Positions 47,867 through 59,532 of a DNA stretch of 64,000 nucleotides are shown here, in pieces. Each line of letters opens with the position of its first letter. Position 1 is the first letter of the stretch. The notes under the pieces were generated by a model, which saw only the letters and a list, made by a program, of their open reading frames with translations, did not search any database and was not told the DNA's origin. The translations under genes and the position numbers were made by a program. Location: assembly GCF_902635505.1 (NCBI RefSeq), contig NC_045432.1, forward strand, positions 7,375,275-7,439,274, read 5' to 3'. Source of the stretch: Sarcophilus harrisii (taxonomy: Eukaryota; Chordata; Mammalia; Dasyuromorphia; Dasyuridae).

Positions 47867-48738
47867 TTAACCCCTTTTAAGCACTATGGGTCTTGTACCC
47901 TAGGTTACTTAGGTGCTCCTTTCACTGTACAGAATGCCACTGCCTCAGACATTGCCCCTACCCCTTCAAGGAGACAAAGATGGGGATTTTGAGAAAATGT
48001 TCTTTGGTATTTAAAGAAAGGCACAGCAATGCTGGTCCCCTGGGTGGGATACTTAGAACATGAAAACATCCTCGCCAACCCGACTGCCACAATCAACCAG
48101 CTGGCCAACGAAACTGCACACTCTCTCAGGGAGATCCAAGAATCTTTGGACTCTCTTGTTAACATGGTTTTAGATAACTGAATGGCCTCAGATTATCTCC
48201 TTGCCTCAAGGGGAGGTGTTTGTGCCCTGGTCAATACCTCCTGCTGTATGTACATCAACAACTCAAGGAAGGGTAAGCTTCATACTGAGACTCTTAGAGA
48301 AAGCTGGCTGGATGCAAGATATTCATGGAAAACTCCTTATACTACCCCCCCCCCCCCAGTCTTCCTCTGGGTGGGATTTCTGGTTATGGTCTCTACTAAC
48401 CCCTATACTAATTCCACTTCTAATTATTATTTTTTTTTTTTTTTTACTGATATTTGACTCCTGCATTTTTAATCAGCTCATGAGATTTGTTTCCTCCAGG
48501 CTTCAAGCTACAAACTTTCAACTTCTTCAGCCTGAAGATCATGGGACAACTGACTGGGACACACGACATCCCATAGATGCTGCTGCTATCTTCTGATCTT
48601 GCACTTCCCCTCCTGGTCTGAACCCCCATTGAACAGGGGCAACTCTATGACCCTTGTCAGCTTGAAGTAGCTACAGAAAATGAGACCTTTGTCCCTTTGC
48701 CCCAAATGAATTTGGGGGGACCGCTTGAGGGATGAAAA

Positions 48739-49478
48739 TGATGTAAATTGTGTCCCCTTTAATCTCTGGGGGAAGGGTGATTTGGGGTCTCAAACCCTCT
48801 GGACCTTTGGGCAGGGCACACCCTCCTGTCCATAAGGGAAACTCCCAAGATAAGTAATCTCATTCAGTTTTGAACTGAATTGAATTGAAAATTAGTCTCT
48901 CAGATTCATCAGAGATTGGCTCCCTGCTCAGGGCCAAAGATCAAAGCAGCCCCAATCTATCTAGCGCTGTATGCCCAGACATTTCACAAAAAAACAATCC
49001 TAACAGGATTCTTTGTTGTCTTCTTAGTGTGAATAATTTTTTTTGCACCAAACTTGGGATTTGTGGGACATCAACCAGAGGGGATCTCTTACGCTCAATT
49101 CTTATATCTCAACCCTTTTTTTTTTTTAAATTATAACTTTTTATTGACAACCCATGCCTGGGTAATTTTTTTTTTAATCACAACATTATCCCTTGCACTC
49201 ACTTCTGTTCCGACTTTTCCCTTTCTTCCCTCCACCCCCTCCCCTACATGGCAAGCAGTCTTATACATGTTAAATATGTTATAGTATATCCTAGATACAA
49301 TATATGTGTGCAGAACCAAACAGTTCTCTTGTTGCACAGGGAGAATTGGGTTCAGAAAATAAAAATAACCTGGGAAGGAAAACAAAAATGCAAACAGTTT
49401 ACACTCATTTCCCAGTGTTCCTTCTCTGGGTGTAGCTGCTTCTGTCCATCATTGATCAATTGGAACTGCATCTCAACA
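48739..49478 (+). repeat. 3' LTR of the gamma-type provirus, split by an L1
   Basis: It starts TGATGTAAATTG after a purine-rich stretch (TTGGGGGGACCGCTTGAGGG) that fits a polypurine tract. The last bases, CAACA, are reached only after the L1 at 49114-49469. Confidence 0.9.
49114..49469 (-). mobile_element. 5'-truncated L1 inside the 3' LTR, 8-bp target duplication
   Basis: 356 bp, T-run at the left, same subfamily as the full-length copy (GAACCAAACAGTTCTCTTGT), flanked by ATCTCAAC at 49106-49113 and 49470-49477. Confidence 0.93.
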
Positions 49479-49651
49479 CTTTTAATGATATTTTTAAAGG
49501 TCTATGTCTATACTTTATAGGTTATTTTTTTTTTTTAGCATAAGTGAATGTTGTACTTTGTCAAAAGCTTTTTCTGCACCTATTGAGATTGATTATGTGG
49601 TTGGGTTTTTAATATGATCAATTATGTTGGTTATTTTCCTATTTGGTGCAC

Positions 49652-50125
49652 TGTTGGAGTCCGGCTCCTGTAGTGAGATGAAAGATGTGACAACATACCT
49701 CGGCCAAGTGGAGAAGTGGAAATATATATACCTCAAATGGTTTAAAGCAAAGTACACTTTTAAAATTCCTATAGTCTAACAAAATTCTGCTATAATGTAA
49801 ATGATTAAACCCCTTAAGCCCTGGATCTTGGTTACTTAGAGATGTAAATAGTTGAAATACGCATCAGAGTAAAGTTTTATACCATTATCTCAGGTATCTT
49901 TCTCCCAAATACCTTTAGTCTCCTTATGGACATTTTTTCCCGTCTTAAGTTCAAAGGGTTAGCTTTTAATCCAAAGAGTAGTGTTTGTATTTTGCTTAAA
50001 TGACTAGGTTATTAATTTATCACATTGACAAGAAGTCTCTGCCATTTCAGTAAGGAAGTGTTGGTGAGCCAAGTTACTATAAGACTCAAAACCTGGAATG
50101 GAGTCTTACCTCCTGGCCCTCTACA
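49652..50125 (-). repeat. 3' LTR of the minus-strand provirus
   Basis: 474 bp, TGTTGGAGTCC...CCTCTACA as read on the plus strand, with a minus-strand TATA-like GGTATAAAAC near 49880. Homologous throughout to 58524-59532. Confidence 0.88.
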
Positions 50126-51009
50126 ATTCTTCCCTTTTTAAATTAAAAATGAAGTCTATGGACTTCAGTTCTCATAGTTGAGAATGGTTGCACAACAAAC
50201 TTGACAGCACAAGGGGCTAAAGCCAATCAGGAGCAAAATAAAACATGCGAGAAGAACAAGATGCCAAAGCATAGAGGTCAGATTATTTACAGGATTTATC
50301 TTTTTTCACCACTCAAATATTTGGTTAGCTACACTATCAGGATCAATTCCATGGACACTGCTTCTTGCCATGTTTTTTGCTAAAAAGTTAGCTGTAATTG
50401 AGATTCCAAATTGTTCACATGATTCCCTAACCATATGTTTAATAAGTTTAATTCTTGTTTTAACTCATAATCTGTTAATTTTTTCTAAAAAGCTTATGAT
50501 ATTCATTTTGCTGATTTCTGTGGATTGAGCAGTCTGAACAGTTTTTGTAAGAGCTGTAGCTAAAACAGCAAGTGTTGTAATAATTGATATATCTGCTAGA
50601 ATGCCATCAGTGAGGAAATCTACAAATCTCTTCTACTACTACTATTTTCTAATTTTCCTTTATATTGTCTCAAACCTATTCACCTGCTGACCTGTACCAA
50701 TTGTGATCAATCTTATTAGACATTATCACAAAGGATGGATGTTTCATAATAACAACCAAGATATGGAATTTGACAAACATTTGAATAGAAGTGAGACATG
50801 GGGATAAAATACAATTGTAACATGTTACAATATATCCTTCTAATACATTCATGATTTGGATTCTAGTGCCATTCCTTAAAACAGTATCTGCAATTAGGAA
50901 TATCTGCGGTTATTTTTAAATATGTTATACAGTATATCACTGAGGGGTTTGAAAAACATCATAGAATCCCATATCTGAAAATTTGTGCCATTCTTAGTCC
51001 CAAATACAT

Positions 51010-51540
51010 TGTAACAGGAGACGCCTCCAAAGACTGGATTGCAACATGCTATCATTACATTTGCTATTGCCAGTCTTTCCCAATTCCCAGGGCGTCAGAG
51101 AAATCTCGGTAAATATTAATCAGTCTTACATCTTCCTGAGGCCTTCAGAAATCTTCTGACTGCTATCTCATATGGACACAGTTTAAGCACAAGAGCATTC
51201 GAGAGTTTTATCAGGCTAGCTTAGACTTTATTCACATGGTTTACACCTTACCCTATGACCTCCTGCACTCTCTTAGTCTCTCTCCCCAAGGCTGCACTCC
51301 TGGTGAAAAAGGGCCGGGCTCCTCCTCCACTGAGCTTATATCGGGTCCGTGAGGTCACCGGCACAGCCAATCAGAAATAGAGATACTTCCCATTCCTGAT
51401 GGGATTTCAGAATGTTTAGGATTCCTGCTGTGTCTCACCCACAAAGGAAATCCCTATGTACTCATCACTCTTCACGTCTGGGGACCTCCAGGCCACAGAC
51501 CTGTGGTATATCCTAACTGCACTTGCCTGGCCTCTCTAAT
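51010..51540 (-). repeat. Candidate LTR inside the provirus env region
   Basis: On the minus strand a CCAAT-like TGATTGGCTG (near 51370), a TATA-like GATATAAGCTC (near 51338) and AATAAAGTC (near 51228) lie in LTR order and spacing. The ends and any target duplication are not clear. Confidence 0.5.
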
Positions 51541-53639
51541 GGACCCTTATACTGGATAATTTGGGATCCATTCACCAATCAGTTCCAATTCCCCCCATTT
51601 AAACAAATGGGGCTCAAAGTCCTCTGGGAGTCAGGAGGATGATCTCATCTTCTGAAACTGCTTCCTACTGAGAATGGGAGTAGATTTGAGTCACTTGCAG
51701 GGTCCCATCTTTTTATGGAGGGGGTGGCAAGTAGGAGCTGACTGAAGTGTCCAAAGGTGGATTTAATTCCTTGAAGCTGGGCCACGTAGCTGTAACTGAC
51801 CAAAATCTAGAATATAAAACAATTCTAACAAATACAGGTTAGGATGATCTGAGATAAAAAGACAAGCCCACAAGGACTTCTCTAAGATGTACAAGGACCA
51901 ATGTATATTGAGCAACAATGTTCAGGTAATGAAATATATTTGTATCACAGGGCATATGGTATAGACCAATCTTAAAGATGTTTCAGTTTTAGTTTCAAAC
52001 GAACAATAAAATAACAGTTCATTCTTAGGGACAATCATGTTAATTGTTCTTGTGCTATTTTGGAAACCTATAAAGAATTTATTTCACCAAACATTTATAT
52101 GTATCGATAACAAATGGATGACTAGGCCAAATACTTATTCGTCCAATTATTTGGGATATATTGACTACACAGTTTCATATTGAAAACAAGATATTATATT
52201 CTTGAATTTGTGTTGACCATTTGCTCTTATCATAGGAATTTGTCATAAAAGGAAAATATGGAGGTATGATAATACCATCAAAACTGATTCTTCAGGCCTC
52301 AACCTGAGAGCACACACGTGACAAAACAAAACTTACTTAGTTTAGATTTGTTGGAATACACAGGAGCCACCTGACAGTGGCTGCTGGAGATCCAATCCAG
52401 AATGGATCTCTTCTTGTGAGAGGAGGATACAAGGACACTGAGAGGCAGTTGCTGTTCTCTGACCTCTCTGGCTGAGAGGCTGTTGCGTTTTCTGACCTCC
52501 CTCCTCTTCCCTCTGCCTCCAATTTATCTCATTCCCAGTCTGCAACACCTGTGTCAGCAAAGGCTGCCCTCCAACTCTTTCAGATGTTATGATCCACAGC
52601 TGTGGAGGCTCTCGAAGAATTGACCTGTCCTTAACATAGATTGATATCCAATTCTAATAGTTTTACTTTATCAGACTCAGGAATGATCAAGTATGAAACA
52701 AAGAAACAGAATTTGGAAGCTGAGTCAGAAAGATCTCACTTTGAGCAAAAACTCCCAACTCTTATCCTATTAGACTCCCATTTATTCAGGGTGAATTTTC
52801 TCTGAGTAGCTTATGAAATTTCTCTCAAGTGATGGGTTACTGACTTAATGATCAGGCCATCTAATTCAAAACTCAGAAATAATATATCAGTTGTTGTTCC
52901 AATAGGTTTCATCTCCCATATCAAATTCTCCTCACTGCAACTTAAGGCTAGATAAATTCTCTCTTTTACCAAAGTTCACCCAAAGTTTACCAAACTTAAA
53001 GACATAAAAGATTGTTTAACTTGTTTTATATGTTAAACTCATCCTGGTGTAAAGGATTGATCATTAAACGAACTTACAGAATTTTTGTATATAATTTCCT
53101 TATTATATATGTTACTACATGTCTTAAAACAGGCTCTCCTCTCAGGGCTGATGCCCTTATCTATCCTGAAAGTTTAAGAAAACGGACAAGTTTAGAATTA
53201 AAAAGTTGGGCAGGGGCCCCAGGGAAGGAGCTGAGCTGTTTGTTGCTCAACCCCCACCCTTCATCATGTTTTGATGGATGGCCGATGTTGTATACAGTAA
53301 TTATCAGATTTAGATTTAACATGATGACAATAGTTCCAAATAACTTAGTTAACTTTTTTTTTTTTTGATTTTTTTCCTGAGAATAACCAAATAGTTTTGT
53401 TGTAATTTTTCTATTAATTTTCTAGCGGCAATGAAACACATCTAATTCTTTGATTTACATTTACAAAATACTTTGAGATAGGATGAACCAGGCTAAATAG
53501 ACTTTTTACCTTCTTAATATTTGCTACATCTATTCTGCCTCTAAACTGCTGAGCTGAAAAGCTCTGAGATGATTTTCATTGCCTTAAATAATTTGATTTT
53601 TTTATTTAGAGAGAAGGCAAGGCAATGTATGTACATATA

Positions 53640-53700
53640 TGTAGATACACACATGTACAGGTGTGTACACACACACATACACACATATATATATACATAC
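53640..53700. repeat. Compound CA/TA microsatellite
   Basis: TATGTA, ACACAC and ATATAT tracts within the provirus. Confidence 0.8.
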
Positions 53701-53872
53701 CTATTTTTTTTGTTGAGCTAAAACAAATTTTTGAGATTTATATGACTTTAATTCATGAAATTTCCTAAATATCAATCAAATGTTCTGGACAGACTGAATA
53801 TCCATTTTGAATATTTTCCAATTTTACACAAATCATTTTTCCTTGGTGAGCCAGGAAAGAGTTAAGATGTAA

Positions 53873-53873
<1 letters not shown>

Positions 53874-53906
<33 letters not shown>

Positions 53907-53915
53907 TGTGTGTGT
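53874..53915. repeat. (TG)n microsatellite
   Basis: About 21 TG units with one TA interruption. It creates a spurious minus-strand HT-repeat frame. Confidence 0.95.
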
Positions 53916-55379
53916 CTGGGCCCTGAGAAGTCTGATTCTAGATAATTCAAAAGCAGGCTGATTTTTTGACAAGTTAGCTGTGAACTGCTTTTCTGTTTTC
54001 CTAAATTTAGTTCAAATAGATTACAATTTATAAATTCTTATAACTAGCTTTGATTAAAATTCCTTTAAACCACTTTATCATCATATCTCAAATAACAAAT
54101 TATATTGCATGATGCATATTTTCTTTCTCTCTCTCTTATCCCTTCTTCAGGTCAGGGAAGGAAAAAAGAAAGAGAAAGAGATTCTGTACACTATCTTTCT
54201 ATGCCTAGTGAGGCCCAGTTGAATTTGCTTAATGTAATTTACACACCCCCAAAATTATATTTCTCAACAGTAGGGTTGCATATTGGTCACATCTAAAAAC
54301 CCACAGAGTCATCAAAATATGAAGCAATTTAACATTCATATATCATTTGTTTTTTATTAAGCAACAATCAACATGAGTTGTCCTTACAAATCAGAAAATT
54401 GGTCAGATATAAATTAATTTGCCAGAGATTCCATAGCGAGTCCATTCCTGTGATTGAAAGAAAGAATGGAGAAATTACCAAAAAAGAGAAGATGTCGCGT
54501 GTCTTACACACTCCACCACGCTGCCATGCTGAGTGCTGCCAGGGGCACCCCGATTCTTCTCAGGCAATTGCTGGACAGACGCTGATGAAGCTGGGGCGGC
54601 TGGAGACAGGATTCTGAGAATGGTGGAGTTTGGCCCCCACCCCATCTGCATTCCTCCAAACTCGGTTGGGCAGGAATTTTTTTTTGCAAGATTCTGAGTC
54701 TACAGCTATTAAGGCTTTTTCTACCACACTCTACATACGAGAGAAGTTAGGAAATAATGAGAAGGATGACAACAATCCCACATCAACAGTCCCTCTAGAA
54801 TCTCACTCCCACCTGGAGTGGGAGATTACTCCAGACAAGATAAGATTCAAAGAAAAGTTAGTAAAAACCGCTATTTTCCTAATTGTTGCTTTTGACTAAT
54901 TTCCAAATTCCATAATCAATTTTCTCAAAATTTTGAGACTTTACTAGGGCGTTTTGCTCACAAAACTTTTGAGACTCTGTAAGATATTATTTTAATTTTA
55001 TTTTCTAATCACTTTTTCTGTGCATTTTTTCAACCTTTGGCCAGAGGTTTTAAATCCACAGAAGAAAGATTAGGCCCCTTTTCAGGAAATTTTTCAGCAT
55101 ACAAACTACAACACAGAGATTTTTGCTGGCTAGTTGCCCATGACTCTTTCCAGGTAACAAAATCTAGCTTATATACACATATGACATGAACATTCTACTC
55201 AGAAACAAACATAGACACAAATAAAAATGAAATGGAAGAGAATTATCCCAACTTTGTATAACACTTTAAACTTGAAAAATTAAAAAAAAAATCTTATCCA
55301 ATTATTATCACTTGCACAAGCATCAATGTTTATACACTCACACGCAAAAAAAATTACTGTTAAGAAATCTTCTTTTAGG

Positions 55380-56345
55380 TGCTCCAAGTAGTCATTGATC
55401 AGAGAAATGCAAATTAAGATAACTCCGAGATACCACTACACACCTCTCAGATTGGCTATGATGACAGGAAAAGTTGAATGTTGGAGGGTATGTGGGAAAA
55501 CTGGGACACTGATGCATTGTTGGTGGAGTTATGAATGGATCCAACCATTCTGGGGAGCAATTTGGAACTATGCTTAAAAAGTTATCAAACTGTGTATATA
55601 CCCTTTGACCCAGTAGTGTTTCTACTGGGCTTATATCCCAAAGAGATCTTAAAGGAGTGAAAGGGATCCCCATGTGTAAAACTGTTTGCGGGAGACCTTT
55701 TTGTAGTAGCAAGAAACTGGAAATTGAGTGGATGCCCATCAATTAGAGAATGGCTGAATAAATTGTGGTATATGAATGCTATGGAATATTATTATTGTTC
55801 TGTAAGAAATGGCCAGCAGGAGGATTTCAGAGAGGCCTGGAGAGACTTGCATGAACTGATGCTGAGTGAAGTGAGCAGAACCAGGATGTTATTGTACATG
55901 GCAACAAGACTATATGACGATCAATTCTGATGGACGTGGCTCTCTTCAACATTGAGATGATTCAAACCAGTTCTATTTGTGCAGTGACGGAGAGAGCCAT
56001 CGACACCCAGAGAGAGAACCATGGGAACAGAGTGTGGACCACAACATAGCATTCCCACTCTCTCTGTTGTTATTTGCTTGCATTTTGTTTTCTTTCTCAG
56101 TTTTTCTTTCTCTTCCTTCTTGATCTGATTTTTCTTGTGCAACAAGATAACTGTATAAATATGTATACATATATTGGATCTAACATGTATGTCAACATAT
56201 TTAACATGTATTGGACTACCTGCCGACTAGGGGAGGGGATGGGGAAAAGGAGGGGAAAATATGGAACAAAAGGTTATGCAAGGGTCAATGTTGGAAAAAT
56301 TACCCATGCATATGCTTTATAAATAAAAAGCCTTAATAATAATTT
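55380..56345 (+). mobile_element. 5'-truncated L1 (ORF2 C-terminus and 3' UTR)
   Basis: Reads plus, opposite to the provirus. ORF2 tail residues are clear (GTLMHCWWSYEWIQPFWGAI at about 55515-55575; SIREWLNKLWYMNAMEYYY at about 55736-55795), then the 3' UTR and AATAAAAAG at 56322. Young-looking relative to its host. Confidence 0.9.
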
Positions 56346-58523
56346 AAAAAAGAAAGACTTTTAAAAGTTACACAAAAAAGAAACCTTTTAACCAGTGGAA
56401 TATTCAGGACTTCAGCTGTTTCAAAAAACAGAAAATTTTCTATCTGAAAAATATTAAGAAGATCTTGAGTGGTATACAGTGTAGTAATAATTGTGTATAA
56501 TTCCTACTGTGTATTTTCAAGCAAAGTAGTTAAAAAACACATTTAGTAATAGTGTTCAAAGACAAGGGTACGAGAGATCTTGAATGAAGTTTCCATTGCT
56601 ATTTTTATGCTAAGGAGGGTTTTTACAGAAAAAGAGACAAGGGTCTTTTTAGATAAGCAAAAAAGTTTTGGTATTGCTGCATCATCTTACGGTTAGGGCT
56701 TTTTTCAAGCCTCTCAAACCCATTTTTCCAGGGGAGTTAAGGCACATTCTACAATCCCTATAGATGGAATACACATACAAAGAGGCTAACTTTTGTTAGT
56801 CAGTGATGGAAATATACATTGACGCCTAGTCATGAATTGTAAAATTCGTAGCTAAAAAATATTATCAATTGGACCTTACTACCTATTCAATAGAAATTGC
56901 CAATCATTAAAGCTCCTTGAATCAATATCACCACCATCTGAGGGCAAACAGAAAAGCCCTTCTGAGCCTGGTTAGCCAAATACGCTCATGCTGTCCAAGT
57001 TACAAGAATTGATTGCTCTTCCTACTGCTTGCAAATGTCCCAGCTGACTTGGTAAGATTTCTTTTAGAATTTGGATTAGGAGATCTTTGTAAAATTTGAA
57101 ATACTTTTGTCAATTCATGTGTTTCCAATTTCAAATAAAGTTTTATTCAATTAATAGCCCTCACTAATTCCTGATAATCATTTAGAGTAACCAAATTATT
57201 CCCTCCAATTTCCATTTTAGAATTGGCCTAAAATCAGTAATAGCTTGCATCCAAAATACCTCCTTGCCAGTGCTCCCAAAAACCTTCGCCACCCCAAATT
57301 TTTATTTTTATATACATATTTTAAAATTTTTATTTTTGTGCTTTTCCTTGTTTTGTAAGATATTATTAATACTATGTTATTTTTCTCCCCCTATGTATTT
57401 AAGAAAAATTACCACGATGAGAAGTGGTATAACAAAGAATACATATGTTCTTAAAAATTCAAAATAACCTTAAACCTTGGCAATGCTTGTAAACGGCATC
57501 CTAAAATAAGACGTAACATATCAGAAGGAGGTGGACTTGAATGATTTTCTACTGGGAAGAAAATATATTCCATGTTCATAATTAAAGTATCTATGAGAAT
57601 TTGAAAAAAAAATTTTAATAGTAAGTTTTTCTGATTTTTAAGCATTTCTTTGAATGGTGGAAGTAAGATATTTTCATTTCCCCCCAGCTAATGAATGCGC
57701 CCTTAAATTAGCATTAGCATTTTTAGAGGCAGATTATTTCAACGGAGTTTTAAATTCCCTCCCTTTTCTGATTTAAAAAGAAAAAAAACTGGCTAGCATC
57801 TTTTAATTTAAATTGGATTGTTTAGATCAGGAACTAGAAAGACTATTTGTATTTTGAAAGGAATAGCCCTTTCTTTTAGCTCTTTTAAAGTGTTTCCTGA
57901 ACTATTTCCCTAGGTATAAGAATCTGACTTTTCTTCGGGTCTGTGTCTATGAGAGAGATACAAAAAGGAAGCCTAGGGAAGGGAAGAAGAACCCTCTTCC
58001 AGCATTCAGATTTCTCAGTCTCTGCCCTCCTGTCTTTCTCCAAGAATTTAAGGATTTAAGGGAACTTTCTCTGAGGGTTGGAGGAATACACCAAAATAGA
58101 GAATACTGGAATTGGAAGATCTCCCAGGCCTTTTCCTTGTAATTAATTAATACTTTCAGATACTATTCTCAGTCCCTGCTATCAGATTGATTTTGCCTTA
58201 TTCTAAATTCAATCTGTATACTGTATTGAGATCAGCTGGACAATAACCAATCATAAATTTTATCTTATATATATTCTTATATGAGATCTGATATCTTATA
58301 GTCTATATTTATTTGATATTTGATATCTTTCCCCTGTGTCACCCTGGTGATAAACTGTTTCTAATGCTAAATTATTTCCAGTGACAAAGTTCTGTTGGTG
58401 ATCACCTTTTTTCCCACTTTATCCTCACTTTTTGTTATTTACTTTCCCACTCACCTGAATTGTACACACGTGTCCAAGTGGGCACCCTTCCACAGAAGCT
58501 CTGTCCATGGTCTGTCCCTGGTT

Positions 58524-59532
58524 CAGCTGGGAGTCCAGCTCCTGTAGTGAGATGAAGGATGTTACAATATACCGGGGCCAGGCAGAGAAGTCCTGATTAT
58601 GGACTCTTTAAAGTTTATTGATTGTTAGAATTCTTACAAGGTGCTAAGTCAATGGAATTGAGGAGACAGTGGTTAAATCTAATTTAGCATTGATTTAATC
58701 CTACAACAAATAATGGTTTCCTAGTGATGTAATGATTGGCATATACTCAGGGTGAAGCATATAAGCAAGAAGCTCTCAGGGCCAAAGAGCACTCTGGGAG
58801 ATTGAGACGCCAGGATTCAGTTGGGCAGAATGAAGGAAGACAGAGAAGAGGTGGCAGGCTGTCCTGTGAAGAACATTGAAACCAAGATCCGAAAGGCCTC
58901 CAGAAAGCTAGCCGAGCTCCAAGTGAAGGAAAGAGAAAAATAAAGGATGTGGACTTTAAAGTTGCTGCTGCGTTTGAGGTGATTATTACATTGAACTGAA
59001 CTGAAACTAAGGCTGCTTCCAGAAGCTCCCCAAGAAACCTGCTCCCAGACAACAATTATATTTTAGAGAAGAGAATATTACAATTGATCAGAGAGACAAA
59101 TATATATACTTCAAATGCTCATAGGTTTGATACGAAGTTCACTCTTTTAAAATTCCTATAGCCTAACAAAATTCTTCTGTGATGTAAATGATTAAACCCG
59201 TTAAGCCCCAGATGTGGGTTATTTAGACAGAGATGTGAATAGTTGAGATACGCATCAGAGTAAAGTTTATTATATCATTATCTCAGGTATCTTTCTCCCA
59301 AATACCTTTTCATTGGAAACCACAAGTTTCCTTGTGGACATTCTTTTCTGTCCTAAGTTCAAAGGTTTAGCTTTTAATCCAAAGAGTAGTGTTTGCATTT
59401 TGCTTCAGTGACTAGATGATTAATTTATCATATTACAAGCAGTCTCTGCTATTTCAATAAGGGAGTTTTGATGAGCCAAGTTACTGTAAGACTCAAAACC
59501 TGGAATGGAGTCTTACCTCCTGGCTCTCTACA
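58524..59532 (-). repeat. 5' LTR of the minus-strand provirus, enlarged by a nested LTR
   Basis: Both outer parts match 49652-50125 (GTCCAGCTCCTGTAGTGAGA; CAAAACCTGGAATGGAGTC). The middle, about 490 bp, is foreign. Confidence 0.85.
58594..59083 (+). repeat. Nested solo LTR, same family as 6976-7414
   Basis: Shares TTCTTACAAGGTGCTAA, AACAAATAATGGTTTCCTAG and ATGATTGG with the LTR at 6976-7414, but on the plus strand. AATAAAGGATGTGG lies near 58940. The ends are set by family comparison and are approximate. Confidence 0.75.

Larger units (their letters stand above)
42397..49478 (+). mobile_element. Gammaretrovirus-type provirus with both LTRs, broken
   Basis: LTRs at 42397-42777 and 48739-49478 (the latter carries an L1) bracket internal parts in normal order, with CTTT as the 4-bp target duplication at 42393-42396 and 49479-49482. 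A TGGAGGCC at 42780 may be the start of a tRNA-Thr-type primer-binding site. Recognisable parts are matrix (43000-43320), capsid (43707-44350, including FINQTAPDIQRKLQKL), a zinc knuckle (CFKCHQQGHW, 44428-44470), protease, RT with YVDD at 45552-45563, the integrase end (about 45610-46190), and env. The env TM has a C-X6-CC motif at 48221-48247. Many breaks are present. The two LTRs differ at many sites, so the insertion is old. Confidence 0.9.
49652..59532 (-). mobile_element. Beta/lenti-like provirus on the minus strand with both LTRs, broken
   Basis: LTR copies at 49652-50125 and about 58524-59532 flank the element; GTGCAC and GTGAAC outside them fit a worn 6-bp target duplication. On the minus strand a purine tract (AAAAAGGGAAGAAT, at 50126-50139) adjoins the 3' LTR. 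At the 5' side a segment ending AACCAGGGACAG (about 58509-58520) resembles a tRNA-Lys primer-binding site, followed by a splice-donor-like CAGGTGAGT near 58449-58457. An env TM with a membrane-spanning segment (LVLLACFILLLIGFSPLV) is readable at about 50150-50650. No long frame survives; many breaks. It carries an L1, a solo LTR in its own 5' LTR, and a probable further LTR. Confidence 0.8.

Noticed and set aside
52337-52560. Overlapping minus-strand frames near 52.4 kb as an LTR or gene
   Set aside because: Within the minus-strand provirus; no TATA/polyadenylation order and no family match that I can support.
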